A DNA stretch of 29,341 bases. Source: JBMNTP01 sp050945795 (GTDB lineage Bacteria; Bacillota; Clostridia; Christensenellales; MGBC116941). Every line of letters begins with the position of its first letter. Position 1 is the first letter of the stretch. Where the stretch lies: contig JBMNTP010000025.1 in NCBI GenBank assembly GCA_050945795.1, forward strand, positions 1 through 29,341, written 5' to 3'. The translations under genes were made by a program, and so were the position numbers. Positions 1-6,993 of this stretch are shown here, one piece after another. The notes beneath the pieces are model-generated. The model had not been told where the DNA came from and ran no database searches. It saw nothing but the letters and a program-made list of their open reading frames with translations.

Positions 1-46
1 TTTCTGGCGCTATTCGGTTTTCAAGGTTCCCGCCCCGTGAGGCGGC
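1..46 (-). other. Leader resembling a 16S rRNA operon leader (cut by window edge)
   Basis: Read on the minus strand, the segment begins with a short GC hairpin (CCGCC...GGCGG) and then contains CCTTGAAAACCGAATAG. This resembles the conserved leader or antitermination sequence found before 16S rRNA in many Firmicutes. I recognise the motif from general knowledge and cannot see the rRNA. A different highly expressed gene remains possible. Confidence 0.5.
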
Positions 47-52
47 TTATAT

Positions 53-82
53 ATACTACCAAATCATATCCACCTATGTCAA
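53..82 (-). promoter_or_regulatory. Strong promoter, probably of an rRNA operon
   Basis: On the minus strand a perfect -35 TTGACA (82-77) is followed after 18 bases by the -10 hexamer TAGTAT (58-53), with a TG just upstream of the -10. Transcription would start near 46 and run out of the left edge. The downstream leader (see 1-46) suggests an rRNA operon, but the rRNA gene itself is outside the window. Confidence 0.65.
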
Positions 83-135
83 CACCTTTTTATACCCTTT
101 TTTAAACAATTTAAAAAACCACTTAAATAGGCATT

Positions 136-178
136 AAAAAGCGGGCGCACGGTATTTATAGCCGCACGCCCGCTTTTT
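136..178 (-). terminator. Terminator of the rubrerythrin gene
   Basis: A 12-bp stem pairs AAAAAGCGGGCG (136-147) with CGCCCGCTTTTT (167-178), and a short CGG/CCG stem lies inside the loop. It sits just past the rubrerythrin stop codon. The A/T-rich ends give a U-tract on the minus transcript, and it could also work in the opposite direction. Confidence 0.8.
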
Positions 179-186
179 AACAAAGC

Positions 187-720
187 TTAGTAGCACTCAA
201 GATGCACTTCAAAGAATGCCTGCGGATGCTTACATACCGGGCATACGCCGGGCGCCGAAACGCCGGAGTGCGTATGGCCGCAGTTGCGGCATTTCCACAT
301 GGTATTTTCATCTTTCTTAAATACGCTCTGCTCCTTAAGATTGTTCAGCAGCTTGGAGAACCGCTCCTCATGAAATTTTTCAACTTTGCCTACGCCCTTG
401 AAGAATGCAGCAATTTCATTAAACCCTTCTTCCCTTGCCACTACTTCAAATTTAGCGTACATGTCTGTCCACTCGTAGTTCTCGCCATCTATAGCATCCT
501 GAAGGTTAGCGGCGGTATCGCCAATGCCATCAAGGAATTTATATGCCATTTTGGCGTGCTCTTTTTCCTGATCCGCTGTTTCGGAAAAAATAGCCGCTAT
601 CTGCTCATAGCCTTCCTTCTTTGCAATCGCCGCATAATAAGTATACTTGTTACGCGCCTGCGACTCACCGGAAAAAGCTTCCATCAAATTCTTCTCAGTT
701 TTGCTTCCCTTAAGATCCAT
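187..720 (-). CDS. rbr: Rubrerythrin (non-haem diiron peroxidase)
   Basis: The 177-residue protein matches rubrerythrin in length and domain order. An N-terminal four-helix ferritin-like domain carries the expected diiron ligands: E19, E52 and H55 (EKEH), E97 in VAREEGF, and E114 with H117 (EKFH). A C-terminal rubredoxin-like [Fe(SCys)4] domain follows, with C144-x2-C147 and C160-x2-C163. The family reduces hydrogen peroxide in the cytoplasm of anaerobes using electrons from rubredoxin or NADH oxidoreductases. The ATG start has a GGAGG site a few bases upstream. It lies 52 bases downstream of mnmA on the same strand, so it may be cotranscribed, although I saw no convincing promoter in the gap. 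A stable terminator follows. The presence of rubrerythrin fits an anaerobic lifestyle. Confidence 0.97.
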   Translation of the reverse strand: MDLKGSKTEKNLMEAFSGESQARNKYTYYAAIAKKEGYEQIAAIFSETADQEKEHAKMAYKFLDGIGDTAANLQDAIDGENYEWTDMYAKFEVVAREEGFNEIAAFFKGVGKVEKFHEERFSKLLNNLKEQSVFKKDENTMWKCRNCGHTHSGVSAPGVCPVCKHPQAFFEVHLECY

Positions 721-772
721 AATATCTACCTCCGTTTATTTATATCAATAAGCATAAAGCTCTATTGCGTTT

Positions 773-1846
773 TTATCTTTCTACCTTCTCTATAACCGCG
801 CCGCCCAAACACTCATCGCCTTTATAGAAAACGGCGTACTGCCCCGGCGTCACCGCCCTTTGCTTTTCAAAAAACTCCACCCTGCACCCTTCGCTATTCC
901 ACATCAGCTTTACTCGCTGATCCGGCTGCCTGTACCTAAATTTAGCGGTACATTCAATCTCACGCTGCGGCTGCTCGGCTATAAAATGCGGCGGACCGCC
1001 CTCCATGGCGTTTGAGTAAAGAAGCGCGCTGTCTGCGCCTTGTTCAACAATAAGCCGGTTGCTTTCCATATCCTTATTAACTACAAACCATCTCTCGCCG
1101 CTGCCCCGCCCGCCTATTCCAAGGCCCTTGCGCTGACCCAGCGTATAATACATAAGCCCGTCGTGCCTACCCACTACTTCACCGCCAGCCGACACAATAT
1201 CCCCCGGCCTCGCAGGCAAATAGCATTGTAGAAACTCACGAAACTTTCTCTCTCCTATAAAGCATATTCCGGTAGAATCCTTTTTGCCGGCCGTACTAAG
1301 ACCCGCCTCGGTGGCTATCTGCCTAAGCCGGCTCTTTTCAATACCGCCTATAGGAAAAATAGTTTTAGACAACGCATCCTGTCCGAGCAAACATAAAAAA
1401 TATGTCTGATCTTTAGCCGCATCCTCCGCACGCAACAACCGGTAAAAACCGTCACGCTTTTCCACCCTCGCGTAATGCCCGGTAGCTATGCGGCCGGCCC
1501 CCGCCTTTAGCGCAAAATCCATAAAAGCCTTAAACTTTATCTCACGATTGCATAGCACATCGGGGTTCGGCGTCCTGCCCGCTTCATATTCTTTAAGGAA
1601 GTAAGTAAATACCCTGTCCCAATATTCCTTCTCAAAGTTTACAGTATAATAAGGTATGCCTATGCTGTCGCACACCGCCCTGACGTCATCATAATCCTGC
1701 GTTGCCGTACATTCACCGTCCTCGCTTTCATGCCAGTTTTTCATGAAAACGCCGACTACATCATATCCTTCCTTTTTTAACAGCAACGCCGCGACAGAAG
1801 AATCCACCCCGCCCGACATGCCGATAATTATGCGCTCTTTCTTCAA
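773..1846 (-). CDS. mnmA: tRNA-specific 2-thiouridylase MnmA
   Basis: The 357-residue protein has normal MnmA length. The N-terminal PP-loop ATP-pyrophosphatase motif SGGVDSS lies at residues 11-17. The two catalytic cysteines are C99 (in VLCNREIKF) and C195 (in GICFIGERKF), and GHYARV is also present. MnmA adenylates and thiolates U34 of the Lys, Glu and Gln tRNAs in the cytoplasm, using persulfide sulfur. The start must be the TTG at 1846-1844, because the next in-frame ATG is residue 10, immediately before the PP-loop, which would cut the first beta strand. A purine-rich GGGAAGG lies upstream of this TTG. The gene is divergent from the metallo-hydrolase gene at 2023 and upstream of rubrerythrin. 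Confidence 0.97.
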   Translation of the reverse strand: MKKERIIIGMSGGVDSSVAALLLKKEGYDVVGVFMKNWHESEDGECTATQDYDDVRAVCDSIGIPYYTVNFEKEYWDRVFTYFLKEYEAGRTPNPDVLCNREIKFKAFMDFALKAGAGRIATGHYARVEKRDGFYRLLRAEDAAKDQTYFLCLLGQDALSKTIFPIGGIEKSRLRQIATEAGLSTAGKKDSTGICFIGERKFREFLQCYLPARPGDIVSAGGEVVGRHDGLMYYTLGQRKGLGIGGRGSGERWFVVNKDMESNRLIVEQGADSALLYSNAMEGGPPHFIAEQPQREIECTAKFRYRQPDQRVKLMWNSEGCRVEFFEKQRAVTPGQYAVFYKGDECLGGAVIEKVER

Positions 1847-1895
1847 ACTTCTGAGCCTTCCCGATAATAATTATCTTTTAGTATGCACTATCATA

Positions 1896-1923
1896 ATTAT
1901 ATCAATTTTAACGCCGATTGCAA
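1896..1923 (-). promoter_or_regulatory. Promoter of mnmA
   Basis: On the minus strand TTGCAA (1923-1918) is followed after 16 bases by a perfect TATAAT (1901-1896), about 50 bases upstream of the TTG start of mnmA. Confidence 0.6.
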
Positions 1924-1976
1924 CGGATTTGTAATTTTTATTTGATTTAATACCTCATTTACATGCAGCGTCACTT

Positions 1977-2017
1977 TATAATACTATATAATGGTTAAAA
2001 CATCACATGTTCGGAGG
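1977..2017 (+). promoter_or_regulatory. Promoter region and ribosome binding site for the MBL-fold gene
   Basis: Two TATAAT hexamers occur at 1977-1982 and 1987-1992, but neither has a good -35 box at the usual distance. TTTACA at 1958-1963 is too close. A strong GGAGG (2013-2017) precedes the ATG at 2023. The promoter is therefore likely but its exact elements are unresolved. Confidence 0.4.
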
Positions 2018-2022
2018 AAGCA

Positions 2023-2955
2023 ATGGCACGTTACCGGAAACGAAACAAACAATCAATACTATCCGCAGCAGTTATACTTCTTATATTAGGCATACTGTTG
2101 TTTGTTTATTCCCTGGGTGATTTGGCTCAAGCTCCCGGTATACCCTCCCCTTCCCCTTCAAATACCGTCTCAACAAGCGCACCCCTACCGACTGACGGGC
2201 AGCTCAGCGCCGTCTTTATAGACGTAGGTCAAGGTGATGCTACGCTTATAATATCTCCTACCGGCGAAACGCTCCTTATGGATGCCGGCGAATACGACAG
2301 CGCCGCAGCAGTGCTAGACGCTATTGAGAGTGCCGGCGCCACCCGCCTCGATCATGTTATAGCGACTCATCCGCATAGCGACCATATAGGCGGCCTGCGC
2401 GAGGTACTGGAAAACATAGAGTGGGGAACGCTATACATGCCCGACGCCACCCATACCTCACAAACCTTCATACGCCTGCTTGAATATGTTGACGAGCAGA
2501 ACCGAGAAATAGAAATAGTTTCGGCGGGCGATAGTATACCGCTAGGCGGCGTTACAGCCGAGGTCTTAGCGCCGCAATATAAAGAATATGAAAACCTCAA
2601 CAATTACAGCATAACAATTAAAATTACGCACGGCGAAACCTCGCTGCTGCTTACCGCTGATAATGAAGCGCTAAGTGAACGAGAGATGATAGCGTCCGGT
2701 GCCGATCTTTCATGTACGCTGTTGACATTGCCGCACCACGGCTCAAGAACATCATCAACCGCCGACTTTTTAAAAGCCACCACTCCTAAATATATAATTA
2801 TAAGCCTTGGTGCCGATAATCTTTACGGTCACCCCCATGAAGAAGTACTAAAGCGACTTAGCGATACAGACGCCGAGATTTTCCGCACCGATCTTAACGG
2901 AAATATATACGCCGAATCGGATGGAAAAACGCTTAGCGTCCGCCCCGAACGCTGA
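2023..2955 (+). CDS. Membrane-anchored ComEC-like MBL-fold hydrolase
   Basis: The 310-residue protein starts with a basic stretch and one hydrophobic segment (about residues 12-30). A Ser/Pro/Thr-rich spacer (about 38-58) follows, then a metallo-beta-lactamase fold. The fold shows DVGQGD at 67-72, the metal-binding HPHSDH at 116-121 and LPHHGS later on. This is the pattern of the hydrolase domain of the competence protein ComEC, here without the channel domain. The protein should sit outside the membrane, either tethered or secreted. Similar stand-alone proteins are often called ComEC/Rec2-related or late-competence proteins, and some cut DNA; the substrate here is unknown. No other competence gene is nearby. 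The ATG start is supported by GGAGG six bases upstream. Confidence 0.85.
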   Translation: MARYRKRNKQSILSAAVILLILGILLFVYSLGDLAQAPGIPSPSPSNTVSTSAPLPTDGQLSAVFIDVGQGDATLIISPTGETLLMDAGEYDSAAAVLDAIESAGATRLDHVIATHPHSDHIGGLREVLENIEWGTLYMPDATHTSQTFIRLLEYVDEQNREIEIVSAGDSIPLGGVTAEVLAPQYKEYENLNNYSITIKITHGETSLLLTADNEALSEREMIASGADLSCTLLTLPHHGSRTSSTADFLKATTPKYIIISLGADNLYGHPHEEVLKRLSDTDAEIFRTDLNGNIYAESDGKTLSVRPER

Positions 2956-3034
2956 TGCTGCGGGCATCGCGCTAAAAACCACCCTTTTAGACAAAAAATG
3001 CTTCAAATAGTGTATATATGTGCCTAAAATCCCT

Positions 3035-3062
3035 TTGATACCACAACATTTTGTGGTATACT
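3035..3062 (+). promoter_or_regulatory. Promoter of aroQ with a palindromic operator between -35 and -10
   Basis: TTGATA (3035-3040), a 16-base spacer and TATACT (3057-3062) form a good promoter. The spacer and the edges of both hexamers form a perfect inverted repeat: ATACCACAA (3038-3046) and TTGTGGTAT (3051-3059) around CATT. Such a placement fits a repressor operator. The cognate regulator is not known. Confidence 0.7.
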
Positions 3063-3111
3063 GTATAAAATATATCAACCGGACAGGCATATATGCGCCA
3101 AGAGGTGTATT

Positions 3112-3549
3112 ATGAGAATCTGTGTTATAAACGGCCCAAACCTTAATATGCTGGGCACCCGCGAGCCGGGTATTTACGGCGGCCTTACGCTTGTGGAAAT
3201 CCAGGAGATGATGCTCCGTCAGGCGCGCCAGCTAAATGTCTCGCTCGTTTTCAAACAATCCAATTCAGAAGGCGATATAGTCGACTACATACAATGTTGC
3301 GACGGCAGCTATGACGGCATAGTTATAAACGCCGGCGCTTATACCCATTACAGCTACGCCATTCGCGACGCTATAGCTTCTATATCGGTACCGGCTGTAG
3401 AAGTGCATATGTCAAACGTACACGCACGAGAGAGCTTTCGCGGCCATTCTGTGATAGCGCCGGTCTGTGCCGGTCAAATATGCGGATTTGGCGAAGGCTC
3501 TTATATGCTGGCAGTACGAGCGCTGGTGGCAATGAGAGGCGGTGCTTAA
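3112..3549 (+). CDS. aroQ: Type II 3-dehydroquinate dehydratase
   Basis: The 145-residue protein has the normal length of the type II enzyme, which converts 3-dehydroquinate to 3-dehydroshikimate in the shikimate pathway and forms a cytoplasmic dodecamer. The N-terminal NGPNLNMLG, the flexible loop with R17 and catalytic Y22, QSNSEGD (50-55), INAGAYTHYS, and EVHMSN with catalytic H99 are all intact, followed by FRGHS. The start ATG is preceded by AAGAGGTG. The shikimate-kinase-like gene overlaps or abuts the end of this gene, so the two form a short operon. Confidence 0.97.
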   Translation: MRICVINGPNLNMLGTREPGIYGGLTLVEIQEMMLRQARQLNVSLVFKQSNSEGDIVDYIQCCDGSYDGIVINAGAYTHYSYAIRDAIASISVPAVEVHMSNVHARESFRGHSVIAPVCAGQICGFGEGSYMLAVRALVAMRGGA

Positions 3550-4084
3550 CTTGCTGCATAACAACATTGTGCTTATCGGCTTTATGGGCACTTTAAAATC
3601 CGCTCTCGGTTATATGCTCGCTAAACGGCTCAACGCCGGCTTTATAGACACAAACGACTTTCTTGAAACACGACAAAAACGCTCCACCCGCTATATACAA
3701 AGCATACACGGCCCCGACTATCTCCGCGCGCTTGAGCGGCATGTCGTGGCGCGTTCGTGCGAATACAGCGGTATTGTTATATCTTGTAGCGGCTCCATAC
3801 CATACGACCCGCATAATATGGCGCTGCTTAGAAGAAACGGCTTTGTAGTTTGGCTCACCAGCTCGCCGCGCGACATAATAGAGCGGGCCGGTTGCCGGCA
3901 TCCTTTAAGCGGACAGCCGCCAGACGAAATGATCAACATTATTAACCGCAGCGCCGCCGTATACTCAAAATACTGCGATATGGCTTTTGATACCTCCGGC
4001 GGCAGCGACCGCAAATCTCTCTACGACCTATCTTACCGGCTCCACCTCGAACTATCCTCCTTCCAAATACCCGCAAGAGCATAA
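3542..4084 (+). CDS. Divergent shikimate kinase-like protein with altered P-loop
   Basis: The 180-residue protein has the layout of shikimate kinase (AroK), and its position after aroQ supports a link to aromatic amino acid synthesis. IVLIGFMGTLKSALG aligns with the Walker A region, but L18 replaces the invariant glycine before K19-S20. D36 in the shikimate-binding segment, R62 and E65 in DYLRALE, and the LID-type RHPL at 119-122 are kept. The usual glycine-rich shikimate loop is changed to CSGSI (82-86). The protein may be a weak kinase, a changed-function homologue or a decaying copy. The start is either GTG at 3542, which overlaps aroQ by eight bases, or TTG at 3551; GAGAGG at about 3534-3539 could serve either. 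Codon use resembles the neighbours. Confidence 0.7.
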   Translation: MLNLLHNNIVLIGFMGTLKSALGYMLAKRLNAGFIDTNDFLETRQKRSTRYIQSIHGPDYLRALERHVVARSCEYSGIVISCSGSIPYDPHNMALLRRNGFVVWLTSSPRDIIERAGCRHPLSGQPPDEMINIINRSAAVYSKYCDMAFDTSGGSDRKSLYDLSYRLHLELSSFQIPARA

Positions 4085-4097
4085 ACAAAGTTTTCCC

Positions 4098-4120
4098 GCT
4101 GTCGATTGACAGCTTTTTTT
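4098..4120 (+). terminator. Terminator of the aroQ operon
   Basis: GCTGTC (4098-4103) pairs with GACAGC (4108-4113) around GATT and is followed by seven T residues. It ends the aroQ operon. Its right arm overlaps the -35 box of the next promoter. Confidence 0.8.
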
Positions 4121-4133
4121 ATTGCGGTATAAT
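4106..4133 (+). promoter_or_regulatory. Consensus promoter of the metal-efflux operon
   Basis: A perfect TTGACA (4106-4111) lies 16 bases before a perfect TATAAT (4128-4133). The -35 box is inside the right half of the preceding terminator. Transcription would start near 4140, inside the ArsR-type operator. Confidence 0.85.
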
Positions 4134-4134
4134 A

Positions 4135-4160
4135 AACATATGAACACTTGCTCATATGTT
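4135..4160 (+). promoter_or_regulatory. ArsR/SmtB-type 12-2-12 operator
   Basis: The left arm AACATATGAACA (4135-4146) and right arm TGCTCATATGTT (4149-4160) are separated by two bases and pair with only one mismatch. This is the 12-2-12 inverted repeat typical of metal-sensing ArsR/SmtB repressors. It covers the expected transcription start, just ahead of the repressor gene, which implies autorepression relieved by metal. Confidence 0.8.
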
Positions 4161-4193
4161 CAGTCATTCAATAGTATAATTAAGGAGATAGGC

Positions 4194-4541
4194 ATGAGTA
4201 AAAGGCACGATCATGAAAAACGCAAGCAATATGTTTTAGAGCGGTTTCTACCGGATGAAACGCTGGAAGCGGCTGCCCAGCTTCTAAAGGCAATGGGAGA
4301 TCCAACACGCACCCGCATACTGTTTGCGTTATCTGTTCGCGAACTGTGCGTCTGCTGCATAGCCGAGCTGCTCGATATGACGCCGTCGGCAATATCGCAC
4401 CAGCTCCGCGTATTGCGCCATAACAAGCTTATTAAAAGCAGGCGCAGCGGACGCGAAATATATTATTCGCTTGCCGATCCCCATATCGAAACTGTGCTTG
4501 CCCAAGCTATTGAGCATGCCGAAGAAGGAGAACATAAATGA
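4194..4541 (+). CDS. ArsR/SmtB-family metal-sensing repressor (CadC/SmtB-like)
   Basis: The 115-residue winged-helix protein has a recognition helix around TPSAISHQLRVLRHNKL. It carries both classical metal-site signatures. ELCVCCIAEL gives C52, C54 and C55 at the alpha3N position, as in Cd/Pb sensors. D95-x-H97-x10-H108-x2-E111 matches the alpha5 zinc site of SmtB exactly in spacing, and H5 and H7 add a His-containing N-terminus. Metal binding should release it from the 12-2-12 operator upstream and derepress the ATPase. The start is ATG 4194, with AAGGAG in front; the frame stays open upstream but that part overlaps the promoter. The stop overlaps the start of the ATPase gene (ATGA), indicating translational coupling. 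Preferred metals are Zn, Cd or Pb by family. Confidence 0.93.
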   Translation: MSKRHDHEKRKQYVLERFLPDETLEAAAQLLKAMGDPTRTRILFALSVRELCVCCIAELLDMTPSAISHQLRVLRHNKLIKSRRSGREIYYSLADPHIETVLAQAIEHAEEGEHK

Positions 4542-6568
4542 ACAAAGCATACATATTAAATTGGCGCGATGATAAAACCTCCGCCTCACAAATATCCTTA
4601 GCGCTCGCTAAAGCAAATATACAGGCGCATATAGATGAAGCGTCCCGCCGCCTTTTTGTTTTTGATGATTCTAAGAGCGATATAATATCATCGTCACTGC
4701 AGCAAGCCGGAATAAACCCCGATTTAGAAGAAATAGGCCCCGAAGCGCTAAGCGATGAGCATGATGAAAAACACGAACTTAAAGCCGATATATTCACATT
4801 AACCGCCGCTTTTTTAGTGGCGCTCGCCGCTTACATTCTTAATTCCCCTATTTCGGTTTTCCTCTATATAGCGGCATGGCTAGCCGCCGGCATAAATGTC
4901 TTTATAAGCTTTGGCAGAAGTCTTTTAAAAGGCGACATATTTAACGAAAGTTTTTTAATGACCATAGCCACCGTCGGCGCGCTTTTTTTAGGCGAATATC
5001 CCGAAGCTGTCGCGGTAATGCTGTTTTATCGCATAGGCGAAATGTTTGAACATCTGGCGGTAAGCCGCTCCCATAAATCTATCACAAAGATACTCGACAT
5101 GCGCCCCGACCAGGCTACGCTCGTACTTCCAACCGGCAGCATTATTGTGCCGCCGCAAGCTATCCGCGAAGGCGATATTATAGAAATACTGCCCGGCGAA
5201 CGTATCCCTCTAGATGCCGTTGTTATAAGCGGCAGCTCGGCGCTCGATACATCTTCGCTGACAGGTGAAAGCCTGCCGGTTGAGGTATCAAAAGGCAGCA
5301 CTATACTATCCGGCTGCATAAATACCAGCGGACGGCTTACCGCGCGGGTATCAAGCGAATATACGCAGTCAACCGCATCAAAGATAATAGAGTTGGTGCG
5401 CTCATCCGTTGAAAACAAAGCGCCGAGCGAAAAATTTATAACCCGCCTCGCGAGAGTATATACGCCTATAGTCGTATCTCTTGCCGTTTTATTGGCGGTT
5501 ATACCTCCTTTGCTATCGCTCGGCAGCTTTGACTTATGGCTTTATCGCGCGCTGGTTTTTCTTGTAGCCTCCTGCCCCTGCGCCCTTGTAGTATCAATAC
5601 CGCTTACATTCTTTTCAGGTCTTGGCAACGCTTCAAGAAACGGAATACTTATAAAAGGCGGCAACCATCTTTCGGCTCTCGCCAACGTAAATACAATAGC
5701 CTTTGACAAAACCGGCACGCTAACCTCCGGCCGCTTTGGCATAGAGCGTATAACTCCTGTTTCCATAAGCAAAGCCGAGCTTTTAGACTACGCGGCGCAC
5801 GCCGAAAGCCTGTCCTCCCACCCGCTCGCGAAAGCTATATCTAATGAAGCTAATATAGATGCTTCAAGAATAGGAAGGCTTAACGAATGGGCGGGCAAAG
5901 GCGTTGAGGCTACGGTTGACGGCAAAATCGTTCTAGCCGGCAACGCCGCTTTTATGAAAGAACACGGTATAGAAACTAATAGCGGCGACGCTACTACGGT
6001 GTTTGTCGCTATTGATGGCAAATACAGCGGCAGCATAACGCTAAAAGACAGAGTTCGTCCTGAAGCGGCTAAAGCCATAGCCGAGCTTAAAGCGCTTCAA
6101 ATAAAAGACTTTGCCATGCTCACCGGCGACACCGAGCCGGTAGCGCAGCGCATAGCCGCAGAGCTTGGCATAAACAAAGTATTCGCGGCGCTTATGCCGG
6201 GCGAGAAGGTCGATAAAATAAAAGGCCTGCCCCGCCCCGCTATGTTCGTAGGCGACGGCATAAACGACGCGCCGGTTCTCGCCGCCGCCGATATTGGCGC
6301 AGCTATGGGCTCATTAGGAAGTGAAGCGGCAATAGAGGCTGCCGACGTTGTGCTTATGAGCGACCAGCTTACAAAGCTGCCGCAAGCCATAAGCATATCC
6401 CGCCGCACCCGCCGCATAGCCATAGAAAACATAGTTTTTGCGCTGGGCATAAAAGCGGCGGTGCTAACGCTCGGTGCGCTGGGTATAGCGTCTATGTGGG
6501 CGGCGGTTTTCGCCGATGTTGGTGTTACGCTGCTTGCGGTATTCAACTCCATACGCGCCTTGAGATAG
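4538..6568 (+). CDS. cadA: P1B-type heavy-metal (Zn/Cd/Pb) efflux ATPase
   Basis: The 676-residue membrane pump carries the P-type ATPase motifs in order. TGES lies in the actuator domain, CPC at 346-348 in the transmembrane metal site, DKTGTLT with phosphorylated D390, HPLA in the nucleotide domain and GDGINDAP at about 572-579. The CPC form and its ArsR/CadC partner point to Zn/Cd/Pb export. The first 70 residues look like a heavy-metal-associated fold but lack the GxTCxxC metal-binding pair. A short Asp/Glu/His patch (DEHDEKHE) follows instead. The gene overlaps the repressor by four bases and has GGAG upstream. It ends in TAG, which shows that amber is a working stop codon here. Confidence 0.95.
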   Translation: MNKAYILNWRDDKTSASQISLALAKANIQAHIDEASRRLFVFDDSKSDIISSSLQQAGINPDLEEIGPEALSDEHDEKHELKADIFTLTAAFLVALAAYILNSPISVFLYIAAWLAAGINVFISFGRSLLKGDIFNESFLMTIATVGALFLGEYPEAVAVMLFYRIGEMFEHLAVSRSHKSITKILDMRPDQATLVLPTGSIIVPPQAIREGDIIEILPGERIPLDAVVISGSSALDTSSLTGESLPVEVSKGSTILSGCINTSGRLTARVSSEYTQSTASKIIELVRSSVENKAPSEKFITRLARVYTPIVVSLAVLLAVIPPLLSLGSFDLWLYRALVFLVASCPCALVVSIPLTFFSGLGNASRNGILIKGGNHLSALANVNTIAFDKTGTLTSGRFGIERITPVSISKAELLDYAAHAESLSSHPLAKAISNEANIDASRIGRLNEWAGKGVEATVDGKIVLAGNAAFMKEHGIETNSGDATTVFVAIDGKYSGSITLKDRVRPEAAKAIAELKALQIKDFAMLTGDTEPVAQRIAAELGINKVFAALMPGEKVDKIKGLPRPAMFVGDGINDAPVLAAADIGAAMGSLGSEAAIEAADVVLMSDQLTKLPQAISISRRTRRIAIENIVFALGIKAAVLTLGALGIASMWAAVFADVGVTLLAVFNSIRALR

Positions 6569-6586
6569 CGGCGGCTCGTATAAAGC

Positions 6587-6615
6587 AAAAAAGTGTGCCT
6601 TTCGCACACTTTTTT
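6587..6615. terminator. Bidirectional terminator
   Basis: A perfect 12-bp stem, AAAAAAGTGTGC (6587-6598) and GCACACTTTTTT (6604-6615) around CTTTC, lies between the converging cadA and the small minus-strand gene. It is suited to stop both. Confidence 0.9.
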
Positions 6616-6637
6616 AATGTCTTAAACGCAGCGCCGC

Positions 6638-6829
6638 CTATATATCCCCTCTAAGCAGATTTTCGGCGTAATCCTTGAGGCTTTCAAATGAATTTACATT
6701 ATCGCCTCTCTCGCTTATGCTGTCCTTAACGTAGTCGGGCAGCTCCGCGTAATACTTTGCCGCCTCCGGCTCGCTCTTTATAAGGCTGTTAAGCCCTTTG
6801 TATTTTTTGCCCAAACCCATCACCTCCAT
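6638..6829 (-). CDS. Small conserved-looking protein of unknown function
   Basis: A short acidic protein of 58-63 residues with no membrane segment or cysteines. The core reads SEPEAAKYYAELPDYV, then SERGDNVNSFESLKDYAENL. I recall similar small proteins (PEA..Y...LPDYV, RG.N..S...L..YA..L) as widespread in Clostridia, but know of no function. The start is uncertain. The ATGs at 6829 and 6820 overlap or crowd the GGAGGTG motif (about 6827-6821), while TTG at 6814 lies eight bases after GGAGG and may be the true start. It sits between two terminators and appears monocistronic. Confidence in it being a real gene is good, but in any role low. Confidence 0.7.
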   Translation of the reverse strand: MEVMGLGKKYKGLNSLIKSEPEAAKYYAELPDYVKDSISERGDNVNSFESLKDYAENLLRGDI

Positions 6830-6940
6830 TTATATTGTGCGCACAACAGCGCCGCACCATACAACAAACAATTAGCTCACTGCCTATATCGCGCCGCTTG
6901 TATAGCTGCCTATGTATTGAGAAAATAGGAAAAATACATA

Positions 6941-6971
6941 AAAATGGCGGATCGCATAAACGCGTCCCGCC
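6941..6971 (-). terminator. Terminator of the GT2-aminopeptidase operon
   Basis: GGCGG (6946-6950) pairs with CCGCC (6967-6971), with an inner CGC/GCG pairing. On the minus transcript a short U-tract (6945-6941) follows. It lies just past the aminopeptidase stop codon. Confidence 0.6.
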
Positions 6972-6993
6972 GTTTCTCTATAAGTATTAATTT

